64,000 nucleotides of DNA from Alectoria sarmentosa (Eukaryota; Ascomycota; Lecanoromycetes; Lecanorales; Parmeliaceae): assembly GCA_009733775.1 (NCBI GenBank), contig WOGZ01000166.1, forward strand, positions 1-64,000. Direction: 5' to 3'. Below, piece after piece: positions 36,832 to 48,619 of the stretch. Below the pieces are notes generated by a model. The model saw nothing but the letters and a program-made list of their open reading frames with translations. It searched no databases and was not told the origin of the DNA. Positions within the stretch are counted from its first letter, which is position 1. Every line of letters begins with the position of its first letter. The position numbers and the translations under genes are program-made.

Positions 36832-36955
36832 TGTGAAAATATGATATAAGACACTTAATTATATTGCTTTAAGAATGTTATGAAGGAAAATGCGATCTAT
36901 GCTACGAGCGCATGCGCCCATGTCACGTGACCTATCACGTAAACTAATTTCGACA
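36832..36955 (-). repeat. A4 5' LTR
   Basis: 124 bases with intact ends and both palindromic CACGTGA-type blocks. Differences from the partner at 29905-30028 are mostly transitions. Confidence 0.92.
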
Positions 36956-36960
36956 TGTTA

Positions 36961-39296
36961 AAATCATTTAATGTGAAATTCGAATGATTTTGATCATTTA
37001 ATTCGTTTAAAAATGTTATATGAATATGAAAATAATCGTTTTTTTGAAGCATACGTTATATTGACGTTGGGATAATTTTTTTTTGAAGTGAAGGCGTTAA
37101 ATAACGCTTTTTCGATGCGTTTGCGTTTGATATTTAAGACATTAATATTTATATAAATGATATCGATTTGCGCCTTTTTTTTCTTTTTTTTATTTATTTA
37201 TGAATTTTTCAAATTTTAAATGAAAGAATTTGATTCAATATTTAATTAAGAAATGTTTAAATTTGCGATCAACGACTTTATAAATAATATAAGTTTTGCG
37301 ATTGATAAAATTAGAGTCGTCGAAATCGTTTTTGACGAATTATTTATTTTTATTACTATGATAAATAAGCATAATAATATCGTTTTTTTTTGATTATGAG
37401 TATATAACGTTTTTCGTTTATAATATCGTGAATGATCAAATCGAATTTGATTGTTTTCGAATTATAAAGTATATGAATTTAAATATAAATTATTATAAAG
37501 ATATTGTAAACTTTATCGAGTTTTATGAAAAAAAATTGAATAAGATAAGGTTTTAATAATAATAAGAAATTATTCAAATTAGCGATTTCGACGTTAATTT
37601 TGCGAAAATTCTTTTCGTATTAACGAACGTTTTTTTTGAAATTAATGTTGATGTTATGCAATTGACGCATAAATTCAATATAAAATTTAAAACTCATAAA
37701 TTTATAATAAGCATCGATGACGTTCAACATAATTTGAAATTTTTTATTATATTTTTTAATAAATTGTTAATTAACGTAATCAAAACGTTGATGAATAATT
37801 ACGTAAATTTTAAATTTAATAATGTTAATGAAGAATTGAAAATTGTTTAACATTAATTAATCGTTGATATTTTCGCTTTATTTGATATATTCGATAATGA
37901 ATTTTAAAATAATAATGAAAATCAAAGAGAAGTTGTTTTCATTATTCGTAAAAACATTTTTGATAATATTTTAAACATTGAATTCAATTATCGATATCGA
38001 AAAAGATAAATGAAAAAATATAAGAAATTAATAATAATAATAAAAGTAATGAAAACGAAGATTCTTTTATCATAATTAAAAACGAATCGAAAAGATCGCT
38101 TTGAAAAATGTTATTTTAAAAAAATATCGAAATAAACGAATTTGATAATGATTTAAACGTTTTAAAAAAAATTAATAAATGAGATCGTTTACCTTTAGCG
38201 CGTAAATCAAAGATTTCGATATCGTTTAAGATGTCAAATAGTTTTTTGTTAACTTTTAAATCGTTATCGCGTAATGATAATGTGAAAAAGATGAAATAAA
38301 TGTTTTATCAATCTTCGTCAAAATCGTCAAAATTTTTATTAATATCAATTAATTATTATCGTTATATTTTAAGGTTTTATAATAATAATGAAAAATGCTT
38401 ATGCGAGAATTAATAATAAATTTAAATAATAATATTATAATAAAATAAGATTAATAATATGAAAAATTTGATTTTAAATTTGATAATAAAAATTAAATTC
38501 GATTGAAATTATATTGAGTGTAATTATAAATGTGCAAACTTTTTTGAAAAATTCGCACTTTTTTTATGTTATTCAATCAAGAATTCGAATTTAAAATATT
38601 CGCTTCGACGGTTATTATCGTGAGATTAAAATTAATCAAATTTTATAATTATAATAATAAAATGTTGTTGATAATGAAAAAAAAATTCGATGATAAAATC
38701 TCATTTTTTTAAGAGATTTTTGAGGTCAAAATGTTAATTTTGATATATAAAGTTTATTATTTTTGATTTCAAACAGGCTTTTAGGCGTTTAAATGATAAT
38801 AAAATTAATTTTAAATTGTTTTAAACGATGATCAGATTGATAATGATATTGACATTTAATTATTTAATTTGTTTTATTGATTCGATATATCGTTGAAAAT
38901 GCAAATTATCAATTTAATGAAATATTAAAAAAATAAAGGCGCATTTTTTTTTGTTTAATGTGTCTCACGTAGGGAAATTAATAATGTTATAAAAAATTTA
39001 TTATAATTCGATCATATAATCGTAAATCATATGCGATTTCGATTAAAAGCGAATAATTTCGATTCGTCGAGAGTTGAAAGATTTTTAATTTTCGAATTTC
39101 GAATTATGATTATTCAAATCAAAGATCATTTTGCAAATGAAAATTGTTTATCTTAAAAAAATTAATTGAATGAAGATTTTTAAAATTAATTATTTTATTG
39201 CGATGAATATGAAATGTTTAAAAACAATTATAATTATAATGATGAATAAATAAATTATGCTTATAACGATGATCGAGCAAATTTAAATTTATAATT
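36961..39296 (-). pseudogene. Copia A3, segment c: gag and leader remnant
   Basis: A3 resumes after the TGTTA duplication and runs through gag to the primer-binding site (39285-39296, AAATTTATAATT, the mutated anticodon-arm match). It is collinear with A1 9640-11995. The plus-strand frame 37656-37850 (MQLTHKFNIKF) is antisense to gag and not a gene. Confidence 0.75.
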
Positions 39297-39421
39297 TGTG
39301 AAAATATAATGTAAGACATTTAATTATATTGCTTTAAAGATGTTATGAAGGAAAGTGCGATTTATATTATAAACGCATGCGCTCGTGTCACGTGACTTAT
39401 CACGTAACCTAAATTTCGACA
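39297..39421 (-). repeat. A3 5' LTR
   Basis: 125 bases beginning TGTCGAAATTTAGG on the minus strand and ending TTTTCACA, with two CACGTGA-type blocks. Its partner LTR is absent because A3 is truncated at 17581. It joins RT sequence of another copy, A5, at 39422. Confidence 0.88.
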
Positions 39422-39882
39422 CGACTTTATTGCGATTTATGATCAAAACATCATCGATATAAAACGTTATAATGATTTTTTTTTGAAGATTTATAAACAC
39501 ATTATCGTTCGATTCGATGAAATTGAAATCGAATTTCTTTATATAAATCGAAAAATGTTAATATTAAATTTTAAAAAATCATTTTAAATCATAAAAAATC
39601 TTATTTAATTTATAAACCTTAATATTATTTTTATCAAAATCTTCAAATTGTTACACATAAACGTTCTTCTAAATATTATTATAAAAAAAACGATTTTAAC
39701 GTTTATTTATTTCACGTTTTAATTTATAATCGTCGCAAATGTAAAAATCGCTTTATAATTCATAAATTTTATTATCGACGCGAAAATATTATGATAATCA
39801 CGATTCTTTTATTGTTCGAATTCTCGAATAATTTAACGTGTCTTATAACGAATAACTTTTTTCTCGAAATCTCGTTTCACGA
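39422..39882 (-). pseudogene. Copia A5, segment a: RT remnant
   Basis: Minus-strand RT, collinear with A1 7159-7613, beginning within the YVDD-box region (decayed). It is cut at 39882 by G1. The last five bases, CACGA (39878-39882), are G1's target duplication; the partner reads TACGA at 47029-47033. A5 resumes at 47034. Confidence 0.8.
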
Positions 39883-40098
39883 TGTTACGGTAAGCATATA
39901 GGATGCCAAGCAAGTAGCTTAACAAGATACGTGATCTGACGAGGTATCTATCTTGTCATTAAGGTTTATCTATTAAAGAAATATCTTAACAAGATTCTTA
40001 ACTCAGCATAATAAATAGTCAAATTTTTAAATAACAAAAATCAAGCTTTATACATCACACAATACATATATGCTTCTATTATGACAACTATCATGATA
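39883..40098 (+). repeat. G1 5' LTR
   Basis: 216 bases, TGTTACGG to TGATA. About 27 differences from the 3' LTR, all transitions, and about 25 of them place T or A in this copy. No clear tRNA match is visible next to it at 40099, so I do not call a primer-binding site. Confidence 0.92.
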
Positions 40099-40834
40099 AC
40101 ATAATAACAACATCATATTAATATCATTTAATCATCAATCGACTCAGAAAATCCTCCGCCATTATTTGAAAATCGCCGAATTATATCTCATCGACTTTTC
40201 AATCCCCAACTTTCGCTTATCTATTACTTTTTAAACATTATTAAATTAATTTCCTTATTACTTTCCGAAGATCTCATCAAAATCGATTATTAAATTCATT
40301 AATTCATTATTATTATCGAAAAAGTTCATCTTTATAAAATTTCAAAATTCATCAAATATATCATCGATTATGTAATCAAAAATTATTTTAAACCTCAATC
40401 TCAACAAGCATTAACAACGAAAACATTCAAAACTTTTTCAACAGAATCGTCAAAATTCTCATTTATTTAATCGACGAATTCTCTCATTTTTCGAAAAACA
40501 ATCAAAACATTTGATAATAAAATTTACGATTTTCGATAACAACTTAATCTCATTTAATATTTCAAAAGATACGATCCTTTTTTTATGAGAAATATTCTTT
40601 TAAAATCAAAAACCTCATATTTCTTTTCGAATTCTACATCGATGACAAATTTTTAATAACCTTTTAAATCGATATTTATGACCTCATCGAAAAAAAACGT
40701 CATAATCAATTAAATGATTTTTCAAAAACTTCGTGACTTTATCATTCAAATTATTCAAATAATCATTCAAAATTCTCAATTTTTTATTGATTAATAAGAA
40801 TCTTTAGAATTAATAAATTCTTTTAATGTTGACG

Positions 40835-41640
40835 ACGAAGTAAATGATAACGATAACAATAATAACAAATAAAATATCGTTAATCTCGAATTTTTTGACT
40901 CTTATCTCGATAAATTTTATAAAAAAAGCGAAATCGTTACAATCGAGAAAAACACGTATTATCGAAATTCAATCTTTTTTGTGAAACGAATTCGAGATCT
41001 CATTATCATCAAAAAATCGACAATCGTGCGAAATAATTTGAATATTGTTTTAAAAGAAATTGTTTTAATTTGATATATAACAAAACTTTTTAATTTCGAA
41101 CGAATTAAATTATATATCGATGAAAACGAAATCGAAAAATAATGTTTAATAATTATTAAGAAATTCAAAAAGTTTATAAACGTGATCTTTCATCATCTCA
41201 TTTTCAAAAAATACACATTTTATAACATCAAAACTTATCGAGAATTTATTATTTACGTTCAAATTATTCTATATCACATCAAATCAATAAATATTAATAA
41301 CGTGAAAAATTAATTAATATTTATTTATTAAAATATTATCATCGAGTTACGAGTCTTTATAAATTCGTTTTTTTTATAATTATCATTATCTTCTTTATTC
41401 AAATTTTGAAATTAAAAAAGAATATTTAATTCGAGATGAATTCTCGTTAAATATTTAATCAAAATCAAAAACGTCTTCAAAAAAATCGTTAAAACCTTTC
41501 AAATCAATAACTTTAAACAAATAAATATTGAAATCTTTTTTTTAATAATTCACAATCTCGATCATATCAACCGTTTGAAGATTAATAACAATAACAATAA
41601 TAATAATAATAACGGACTTTTAAACAGCGAGACGATTATC
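40835..41640 (+). pseudogene. G1 gag remnant
   Basis: Plus-strand reading after an Asp/Asn-rich entry (NDNDNNNK, about 40850) gives FFDSYLDKFYKK, RIRDLIIIKKSTIVRNNLNI, FNFERIKLYIDENEIE and VKTYREFI-type blocks with stops where Trp would be expected. This fits the gag of ascomycete Ty3 elements. It ends in an Asn-run coded by an AAT/AAC microsatellite at about 41583-41613. The opposite-strand open frame 40959-41168 is a shadow. Confidence 0.7.
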
Positions 41641-42379
41641 AAACATTTTTTTATTATTCCTTTAACGTTTAAAATGCTTATTTAAATCCGCAACAAACAT
41701 ACGATCAATTAAATCAAACGAATTTTTAAAATTTTTTTCAAGGTTAATCTCGACTTACTTAATTCTTCTCGCCTCGATAATCATTATAATTTATATCATT
41801 ATCAAACACGTTCGCTTTAACGACGTTAAATTGTTTATAATAAGAAATTTCAAGAGTTTCGAGAAATCAATTTCAAGAATTTTCAAAAAGAGATGATAAA
41901 AATCTTAATCTCGATCGATAATCTTAATAACAATTAAGTTTTCAATCTTGACAATTTCAAAAAATTGCTATCTATCAAGCTTTTATAATCAAAATTTTTA
42001 TAAATCATAAATAACAAAACCTTAATAATTATTACTTTGAAACTTCGAAAAATATTTCGAAATTTGAATATATTAATCAAAATAAAAATGAAAATGAGGT
42101 TTATTTCGGCGATGATCGATTTTCAAACATATATGATTAACACTTCGTAAGATTTATAAAAATCGAGATCTTTTATCGTAATTGTGACGAATTCTTTTCT
42201 TTCAAATTAAAGTTTCATAAACATTTTTATAAAAGATGTGTTAAGAATTTCTTCGCAACAAAATTCAACCTTGTTGATATAAAATTATTTATTAATCTTA
42301 AAAAATCGAAATCTCATTTCGTTATCGTCAAAATTTCTAAAATAATGAAATTTATTGTTTTCATTTTTAATTAAGATTT

Positions 42380-43150
42380 TGAATTTGATTTTAAAAATTG
42401 AAATTATGTTATAATAAAAATCAAATTAATCAAGATCGATATAAATAACAATGTGTATTTTAATATTAATTATAATATCATTTTTATCGATCGACTTTAA
42501 CTAATAAATCTTTTATTCGAAATCAAGATTTTCAAAATGATTTTTTCATTAAAAATTCGAAAAATTAAGAATTTTCAGCATGAAATTTCAAAATATTTTA
42601 TAACTCTATATTATTTTTCGAGAATCGATAATTAAAAAAATGTAATTTTTGCGTATATTCGATGAGAAATTCATATAATAAATGAATTACGTGTTAATAT
42701 GTTAATTAAAAACGATTTTATTGATTTAAAAGAAATTTTTATTAATATTGTTAATCAAAAAGCTTACATTAAAAATTATAAAACTTCGATTATAATTATC
42801 GCTCGTTAACGTGAATAATACGTTCAAAAAAAAATCAAGCTTTTTCGATAATGATAATTTCGTTTCATAATAAAAGATTTATGTTAATTAAAACGTTTAC
42901 GCTTTTTTTATTTAATGATCGTGATTATATATTCGAATTTATTATTCAAACAAATTTAATCCTCTTTGCACATATAATAAATAATAAAATAATTAAAATT
43001 CTCGTCAAAAATAATTCTGATTATCAAATGAAAATCTCACGAAAACTTCGTTTAAGTGTTATTATAAAAATCGATTATGAGAATTGTTTTCAAGCGGATC
43101 TCAATTCGAAATACGTTTTCATAATCTTTTCAAAAAAATCTAAATAAATA
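42380..43150 (+). pseudogene. G1 protease region remnant
   Basis: The block REIHIINELRVNMLIKNDFI at about 42660-42720 matches the segment downstream of the aspartic protease active site in fungal gypsy elements. The Asp-Ser/Thr-Gly triplet is not readable. The open piece 42851-43147 continues toward RT in a conserved linker position. Confidence 0.6.
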
Positions 43151-43489
43151 AAAAAAACATTTACAATCGCGATTATGACTGTTTCTTTTTTCGCAAATAT
43201 TTCATAAAATATTTTGAAAATTATCAACTTCGTGAACCTTTCATTTTTCAACATAATTTTCGATTTTTTTATCGATAATTTAATTTTTGATATCACGAAA
43301 AAAAAAAATTATCAAATGAAATAATTGTTTATGAAGATGACATTATTAAAAAAATCTTTTATAAATCTTATAAAAGATTTTTCTACGTTATGAATTAACA
43401 AAAAATTCGTCGATATTCTTTAAAAAAAAAAAAAAAAACTTTCGTTAAAAAATGATTAAAAAAGTCGTTTGAAGAATAACGAAAGAAAA

Positions 43490-44150
43490 GTTAAAGTTTA
43501 TCTCTTAAAATTACGTGACAAGAACATCGTTAATAAAACTTTTAATGAATTTTATAAGCAAAATCGTCTAAAATAAACTTTTCAATTTATGTCTTTTAAT
43601 TATTTCTTTTTTATTGTTTAAAAGGATCTTTCTGATTAAAAAAAAAAAATCGATTATTAATATTCGAAATTTGAACGACCTTTTGATTCGAGACGTTTAT
43701 TCGATGTTATTACAATCAAATGTGATTATCAAATTACGAGAATGCTCACATATCTCAATGCTAAACGCATCTTCATTCTTTTATCAATAAAAAGTTCACT
43801 CAGAATATCGATATTTGCAAATCGTAATCAATCATCATAATCAAAAGACATTCGCTTGATTTGACAACTTCCAAAAAAAAGTTAAAAGCCATCAATTTAT
43901 TTCGATATTTATAGACATTCGACGATTTGAAACATTATCTGAAATTCATCGAATATCTTCAATAATATATTCATTTTTATGCTCAACTTATCAAATCTTT
44001 ATAAAATTTAAAAATCATTTTATTGAAAAAAGCGTTAATGAAAAAAAATTCATATAAGACTTACGCATCGAAGATTGTGTTATCGAAAACATCTTTTATC
44101 GAGCAAACTTTCTTTGAAAAATTATAAAAAACGCTCTTTAAAATATATAT
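43490..44150 (+). pseudogene. G1 reverse transcriptase remnant with internal deletion
   Basis: Readable blocks: NKTFNEFYKQNRLK (about 43530), IINIRNLNDLLIRDVYSMLL (about 43650-43710), IIKLRECSHISMLNASSFFY (about 43725-43790) and YRYLQIVINHHNQKTF ending at about 43852. The next codons, in another frame, are SLDLTTSKKKLKAI, then LKHYLKFIEYLQ. In complete fungal gypsy RTs these two parts are separated by roughly 90-100 residues holding the Tyr-Val-Asp-Asp box and primer grip. That middle is absent, so this RT could not work even before RIP. Confidence 0.72.
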
Positions 44151-44159
44151 CTTGATACA

Positions 44160-44625
44160 TTTCAACTCTTTTTGAATTCTTTAAATAAATCTTGATATTT
44201 TCAAAAAATTCGAATTCGATATCGTGATTTTTTATATTAAAAATAATAAAAAAATGGAGCACGATAAATGACCTTTTCGTATTAATATAAAATCAATACT
44301 TTTTTTATCGAAATTTTTTATTTTCGTCGAAAAAAATTATTAATTAACAAAACTTGAAATCGTCGAATTTATATAAATTTTCAAAAAAATAAAACACATA
44401 ATAAAATCTTTTCAACATTTTATAATGATTCAAATTGATCATTTAATTATTTTTGATATTATGAAACAAAATTCGATTATTTTCATTATATCGATTATGA
44501 AAATAAATATAAGATTTATAAAAACTTCTCAATTTTTTTATCAATTCAACCTAAAAATCAAACATAAATTTAAAAAAAAATATATTATTTCAAATGCATT
44601 ATCTCATTTGATAAGTGTTAATTAA
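44160..44625 (+). pseudogene. G1 RNase H remnant
   Basis: INLDIFKKFEFD (about 44185-44220) matches the Asp-x-Asp start of gypsy RNase H. KMEHDK-stop-PF follows, then the piece open at 44425-44625 (MIQIDHLIIFDIMKQ, FNLKIKHKFKKKYIISNALS), which corresponds to the TDH and ALSR-type end of the domain. Confidence 0.75.
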
Positions 44626-44884
44626 AAATAAAAATGCTTTACTTCACAATACTCGAAATTAAACACCTTATTCGCTTACACGCTTATGAAAATGTTTAAT
44701 AATTTTCAATATCGTCTCATAAAAAAATATAAGAATAATTCATAATATTCATATCTGCAACGTCAAATCGACGAAAATGAAAAGCTCGACGAGAACGTTA
44801 TAATGTTTTCCTTTATTCGTGAACAAACAAAAAATTAAAATCCGAAAAATTCTTTCAATCCGTATCCGCATTCTTCCATCTCGT

Positions 44885-45085
44885 TAAATTCGAATCCGCT
44901 TTCCGAAACTTTTTCGAAAAAAACTTTCAACCTCTTATCAAGAAGTTCGAACTCGAAAGCTTTTTCGAAAAAAACTTTCAATCTCTTACCAAAAAGTTTC
45001 CCCTTATTAAGAAGTTCGGACTCGAAAGCTTTTTCGAAAAAAACTTTCAATTTCTTATTAAGAAATTCGAATTCGAAAAGAACTT
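44885..45085 (+). repeat. Tandem repeat in G1 between RNase H and integrase
   Basis: About four copies of a roughly 55-65 base unit containing GAACTCGAAAGCTTTTTCGA. In the plus-strand coding direction the unit reads close to KKFELESFFEKNFQSLI. The repeats are GC-richer than the flanks. The minus-strand open frame at 44835-45050 is their antisense. Confidence 0.8.
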
Positions 45086-45109
45086 CTCAAAACGATTTAA
45101 TTTGTTACA

Positions 45110-46250
45110 TTAATAAAATCATAAATCATCAACGACTTTATATTCTTTCATTATTAATCAAAAAGATCTTACACTTAACACATAAAAACGATCATTCGAA
45201 ATTTCAAAAATATTACGAAATTATATCAACATCTTGATATATTCGAGGTTTTTTTAATCAATTATAAAAATTTATTCGTTATTATTCAAATTGTCAAATT
45301 TTTCAAACAAAACGTTATTAATTTTACGAATCGCTTTTTTCAATAAAATCGCCTTTTATGTTATTTCACACATTTATTCTTAATTTTATTCTCGCGTTAT
45401 CGACTTTTAAAAAAAACGTTTATAATACAATTTTATCAATTATTAACAAATTTATCAAGCGAGTTATTGATATTTCAAAAAAATTTATTTAAAACACAAT
45501 TCAATAAATTAAAGCATTAATTAATCAATTAAAATTACTCGATTGAAAAATCTTTAAAATAATCATTTTCGATAAAAATCGCAAATTTCTTTTTGAATTT
45601 TAATAAATTATTTTTCAACGTTTAAGAGTTTTATTATTATATTTTATTGTTTATTATTTTCAAATTAATAATAATAACGAAAAGATCAATCAAATTATGA
45701 AAATCGCAATGCGTTTTTATATTCATATATTAAAAAATCTTTTTATATGATCGAAGATTCTTTTTCATTTTTAAACGCTTTTAAATAACTTCGTTTTCGC
45801 AATTATCGAGAAAACGTCGAACGAGATAACATATAATTTCATTTCGAATATTATTTTAAATCTATTCAATATTATCAATTCGTCAAAATTTTTACATATT
45901 CGAATTTCGATGAAAAACGTCATTTTTTTCATTAATATCAACGTCAAATATTATTATAATAAACATCATTAATCAATATTTTTAAAAATTAACGATTCGG
46001 CTTTTTTACGACTTGATAAAAATTATAATATCTCAACGAATCTTAAAATTATCAAAAAATTGTCATAATAATACGTCGATTTTTTCAAAATCATTAAAAA
46101 AATTAATAAATTTATTTATCGTTTAAAAATTCTTAAAGATTGACAAAGGCATTTAATTTTCATTATATAATAATTAAAACCGATTTCATTAAAGATGAAC
46201 TCATTTAATCGCTCAAGATTTAATTATTCTTTTTTAATCTTTATAAAAAA
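45110..46250 (+). pseudogene. G1 integrase remnant
   Basis: DDE-type gypsy integrase with stops. Readable: FDKNRKFLFEF (second catalytic Asp region, about 45570), FIVYYFQINNNNEKINQIMK (about 45640-45705, the His-Pro-Gln-Thr-Asp-Gly region with His and Pro lost) and the C-terminal part SFKSYEIDRI (about 46250). It would insert the cDNA at target chromatin. Confidence 0.7.
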
Positions 46251-46289
46251 CGATATCGAATTTTTCAAATCGTATGAGATCGATCGCAT

Positions 46290-46740
46290 TCTCAATAAAA
46301 GAAGTGTACAAAAAAAACGCGAAACAATTACAAAATACCTTATCAAATGAAAAGAATATGGTCTTAAATATGATAGATGATACAATGTTAAGACATTGGG
46401 AAATGCTGAGAATCTAATCGAGGAGTATAAAGACGAATTATTACGTATCCACGCTTACCAAACACCGGAACAGACGCCGACTTTTGGACATCAGGAACAG
46501 ACGCCGACTTCTGGACATCAGGAACAAACGCCGACTTCTAAACAGCAGGAAGAAATTCCTCGACCCCGACAAAGAAGGCAACTAATTCCTCGGCAAGGAA
46601 TTCCTCGACAAGAAATTCCTCGACAAGGAATTCCTCGGCAATCGCTTCCAAAAGTATCAATCCAGGTCCCTGCGAGAACTCCGCTGATCATTCCGACTAC
46701 GTTGCGAAAGAGCCGGAGGATTGCCGATGGTAGCCTCTGA
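46290..46740 (+). pseudogene. G1 pol C-terminus: chromodomain and Pro/Gln tail, hardly mutated
   Basis: Reading in the frame that ends at the TGA of 46740, YLIK-stop-KEYGLKYDR-stop-YN at 46336-46395 is a chromodomain whose two aromatic-cage Trp codons have become stops, followed by GNAENLIEEYKDELLR. After it comes a tail with three QEQTPTS-type repeats and IPRQG repeats, and LRKSRRIADGSL at the end. Only the first 60 bases are damaged; from 46396 the frame is intact for 114 codons. It is the C-terminal fragment of Gag-Pol rather than a separate gene. Chromodomains of this class direct integration to heterochromatin. Confidence 0.82.
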
Positions 46741-46802
46741 AACGGAAGTTCATGACTTTGCTTGAGATTCTATAGCGAGGTCGCTATGCTTTTCTTCTCG
46801 TC

Positions 46803-46812
46803 GGCGGGATGT
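46803..46812 (+). promoter_or_regulatory. G1 polypurine tract
   Basis: GGCGGGATGT lies directly before the 3' LTR and has the purine-rich form used to prime plus-strand DNA in gypsy elements. Confidence 0.6.
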
Positions 46813-47028
46813 TGTCACGGCAAGCATGTAGGATGCCAAACAAGTAACTTGACAAGATACGTGATCTGACGAGGTACCTACCTTGCCATTGAGGTTTGCC
46901 TACCAAAGAAGTACCTTAACAAGATTCTTAGCTCAGCATAATAAATAGTCAGATTTCTAAATAGCAAGAATCAAGCTTCATACACCACACAATGCATATA
47001 TGCTTCTATCATGACAACTACCATGACA
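46813..47028 (+). repeat. G1 3' LTR
   Basis: 216 bases, TGTCACGG to ATGACA, nearly free of RIP. It is followed by target duplication TACGA (47029-47033). Confidence 0.93.
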
Positions 47029-47033
47029 TACGA

Positions 47034-47397
47034 TGTAAATTCAACGACCTCGAAAAATACGAGCCTTTAAAAACGTTCAAATAAAACATTAAATGTTATT
47101 ATTTATAAAAAACTTATATTCATCTCGCATATTAATCTCTTAATTTATATAAAATAAATTATTAAAAATCGTTTATTTATAAATTATAAATTCGAAAATG
47201 TTAAATTTATTAATATGATTCGTTAAAAAAATAAAGATAACGAAAGTTTTCGTCAAAAAATTAAATAATAAATTATGAAAATTTGAAATAATGAGATCTT
47301 TATGATTATCAAATATCTTTTAAATAATTTTATATTCGAAATGTTTTCGCACAATTCTTATTTTAATAAATTTCAAAAACATTAATGAAGAAAAAAC
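47034..47397 (-). pseudogene. Copia A5, segment b: RT/integrase linker
   Basis: Continues A5 after G1 (TGTAAATTCAACG matches TATAAATTTAACG of A1 at about 7620) and is collinear to about A1 7990. It ends in AAAAC (47393-47397), the target duplication of family B. A5 resumes at 54565. Confidence 0.8.
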
Positions 47398-47532
47398 TAT
47401 TAAAAGTAAGTGAAACACTTAATTGATTGAATAACTACAATAAAGCATCTTAAATACAAAATGTGTTAAGTCTCGACAAATCTTTTTTGCCTCGATAAAC
47501 CTTTTATATTTAATAATTAACACATTTCAACA
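47398..47532 (-). repeat. B 3' LTR
   Basis: 135 bases. It ends CAACA on the plus strand; the other tip reads TA instead of TG. It shares no obvious core with the family A LTR beyond the TGTTGAAAT start. Confidence 0.9.
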
Positions 47533-47689
47533 CTCTCATATGATCGCATTGCAACTCGAAAAATTAAAGTGTTTAAATTATCTTCTTTATTTCTTTCATT
47601 CGAAATGTTATATAATTTGAACGTCGAATAAGAAAAGTAAAAGTCGAAAAAATTGAAAAAATTGAAAAAAATAGTCGAAAATGCTTTAT

Positions 47690-48600
47690 TATTATTCATA
47701 TTTGAAACACGAGATTTAAAACTCGCGATGTTCAAAATTGAATAAAAATAATGAAAATCCGAAAAAAGGAAATCGATTTTTTTTTTTTTTTTTTTTTTGA
47801 AAACGATTATGTCCTTTTGAATATATTCGTCACGGTATTTTATATAAAAAATTTCACTTTTTAACGAAAAATCGTTTTTTGACAAATTTATTTGCAGGTT
47901 ATCTGATGCATATCAAAAATCGAGCGACACATAATCGATGAATATATGTGAGAATAAATTTTCCGATTGAATGAAATATTCCGAATTGCATATTTATATA
48001 TATGTATGCGATCGATTATAAGGCTTATAAAAGTCGTTTCAAGGAATTGATACTTGACAATAATGGTTGATAGCGTGTATATAGATTGCGATCGATGTAT
48101 TGCGACGATGATAATGATGATAATGACGACATTAGCGCTTAAGAAAATGAATATGATGACCTTGAAAAGAAATTCAAGGCAAATGACGAGAATCGACGAC
48201 AGCGACCTTTTTGATGATAACGCAAATTTCAAATTTTGAGAACATATAAACATGAACTTTTTGAATAAAGGCTCGCAAATTTGATAACCATATGTGCAAT
48301 AATAACAAATTAATTTCAAATTGAATTTTAATAAATAGAAATCCTTGCGTATAACACATCAAAATTAATATTTGAAATTCTACGAATAAAATTCAGATTT
48401 CAAATTTGAATTAAATATAAATATAAATCGTTTAAAAAGAAATTCGCAAAGTTTGTAATTGTAAATGCAATAATGACAAATCAATTTTAAATTGAATTTC
48501 AATAAATCGAAATTTGTTCGCATGAGACGTTAAGATTGATATTTAAGGTTCTGCGAATAAATTTAATCGATTATTCATAATATGAAAATCAATTAAACGA
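47690..48600 (-). other. B 3' untranslated block shared with family A
   Basis: AACGATTATGTCCTTTTGAA through GATGAATATATGTGAGAATA and beyond matches 5460-6100 of A1 closely, closer than the coding parts match. It includes a T-run of over 20 at about 47779-47798. Open frames at 47517-47885 and 47888-48319 (minus) fall in this block and are probably not genes. Confidence 0.75.
48225..48565. repeat. Tandem duplication of about 172 bases in the B 3' block
   Basis: ATTTCAAATTTTGA at 48225 and ATTTCAAATTTGAA at 48397 begin two similar units. Each continues through CGCAAA, GCAATAATRACAAATYAATT and TACGAATAAA or TGCGAATAAA. Family A has a single copy. Confidence 0.78.
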
Positions 48601-48619
48601 AAAAGCTCCCACATGAATG

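Larger units (their letters stand above)
29905..36955 (-). mobile_element. Complete copia retrotransposon A4 (7051 bp)
   Basis: Two 124-base LTRs (29905-30028, 36832-36955) and perfect target duplications TGTTA (29900-29904, 36956-36960) delimit a second complete minus-strand family A element inside A3. It is collinear with A1 throughout: 3' block about 30029-31000, RNase H about 31050-31750, RT about 31750-32900, integrase about 32900-33950, protease about 33950-34650, gag about 34650-36600. Every frame is broken by transitions. Confidence 0.93.
39883..47028 (+). mobile_element. Gypsy (Ty3-type) chromodomain retrotransposon G1 (7146 bp)
   Basis: Two 216-base LTRs, target duplication CACGA/TACGA (one C-to-T difference), and plus-strand gag, protease, RT, RNase H, integrase and chromodomain in the Ty3/gypsy order identify a chromovirus-type element common in ascomycetes. 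The region from about 46290 to 47028 is almost unmutated; the rest is strongly RIP-altered. RT has an internal deletion that removes the catalytic box. It sits inside A5. Confidence 0.93.

Noticed and set aside
47888..48319. 143-codon minus-strand frame, the longest in the window.
   Set aside because: Falls in the shared 3' untranslated block of family B; the homologous A1 block has different frames.
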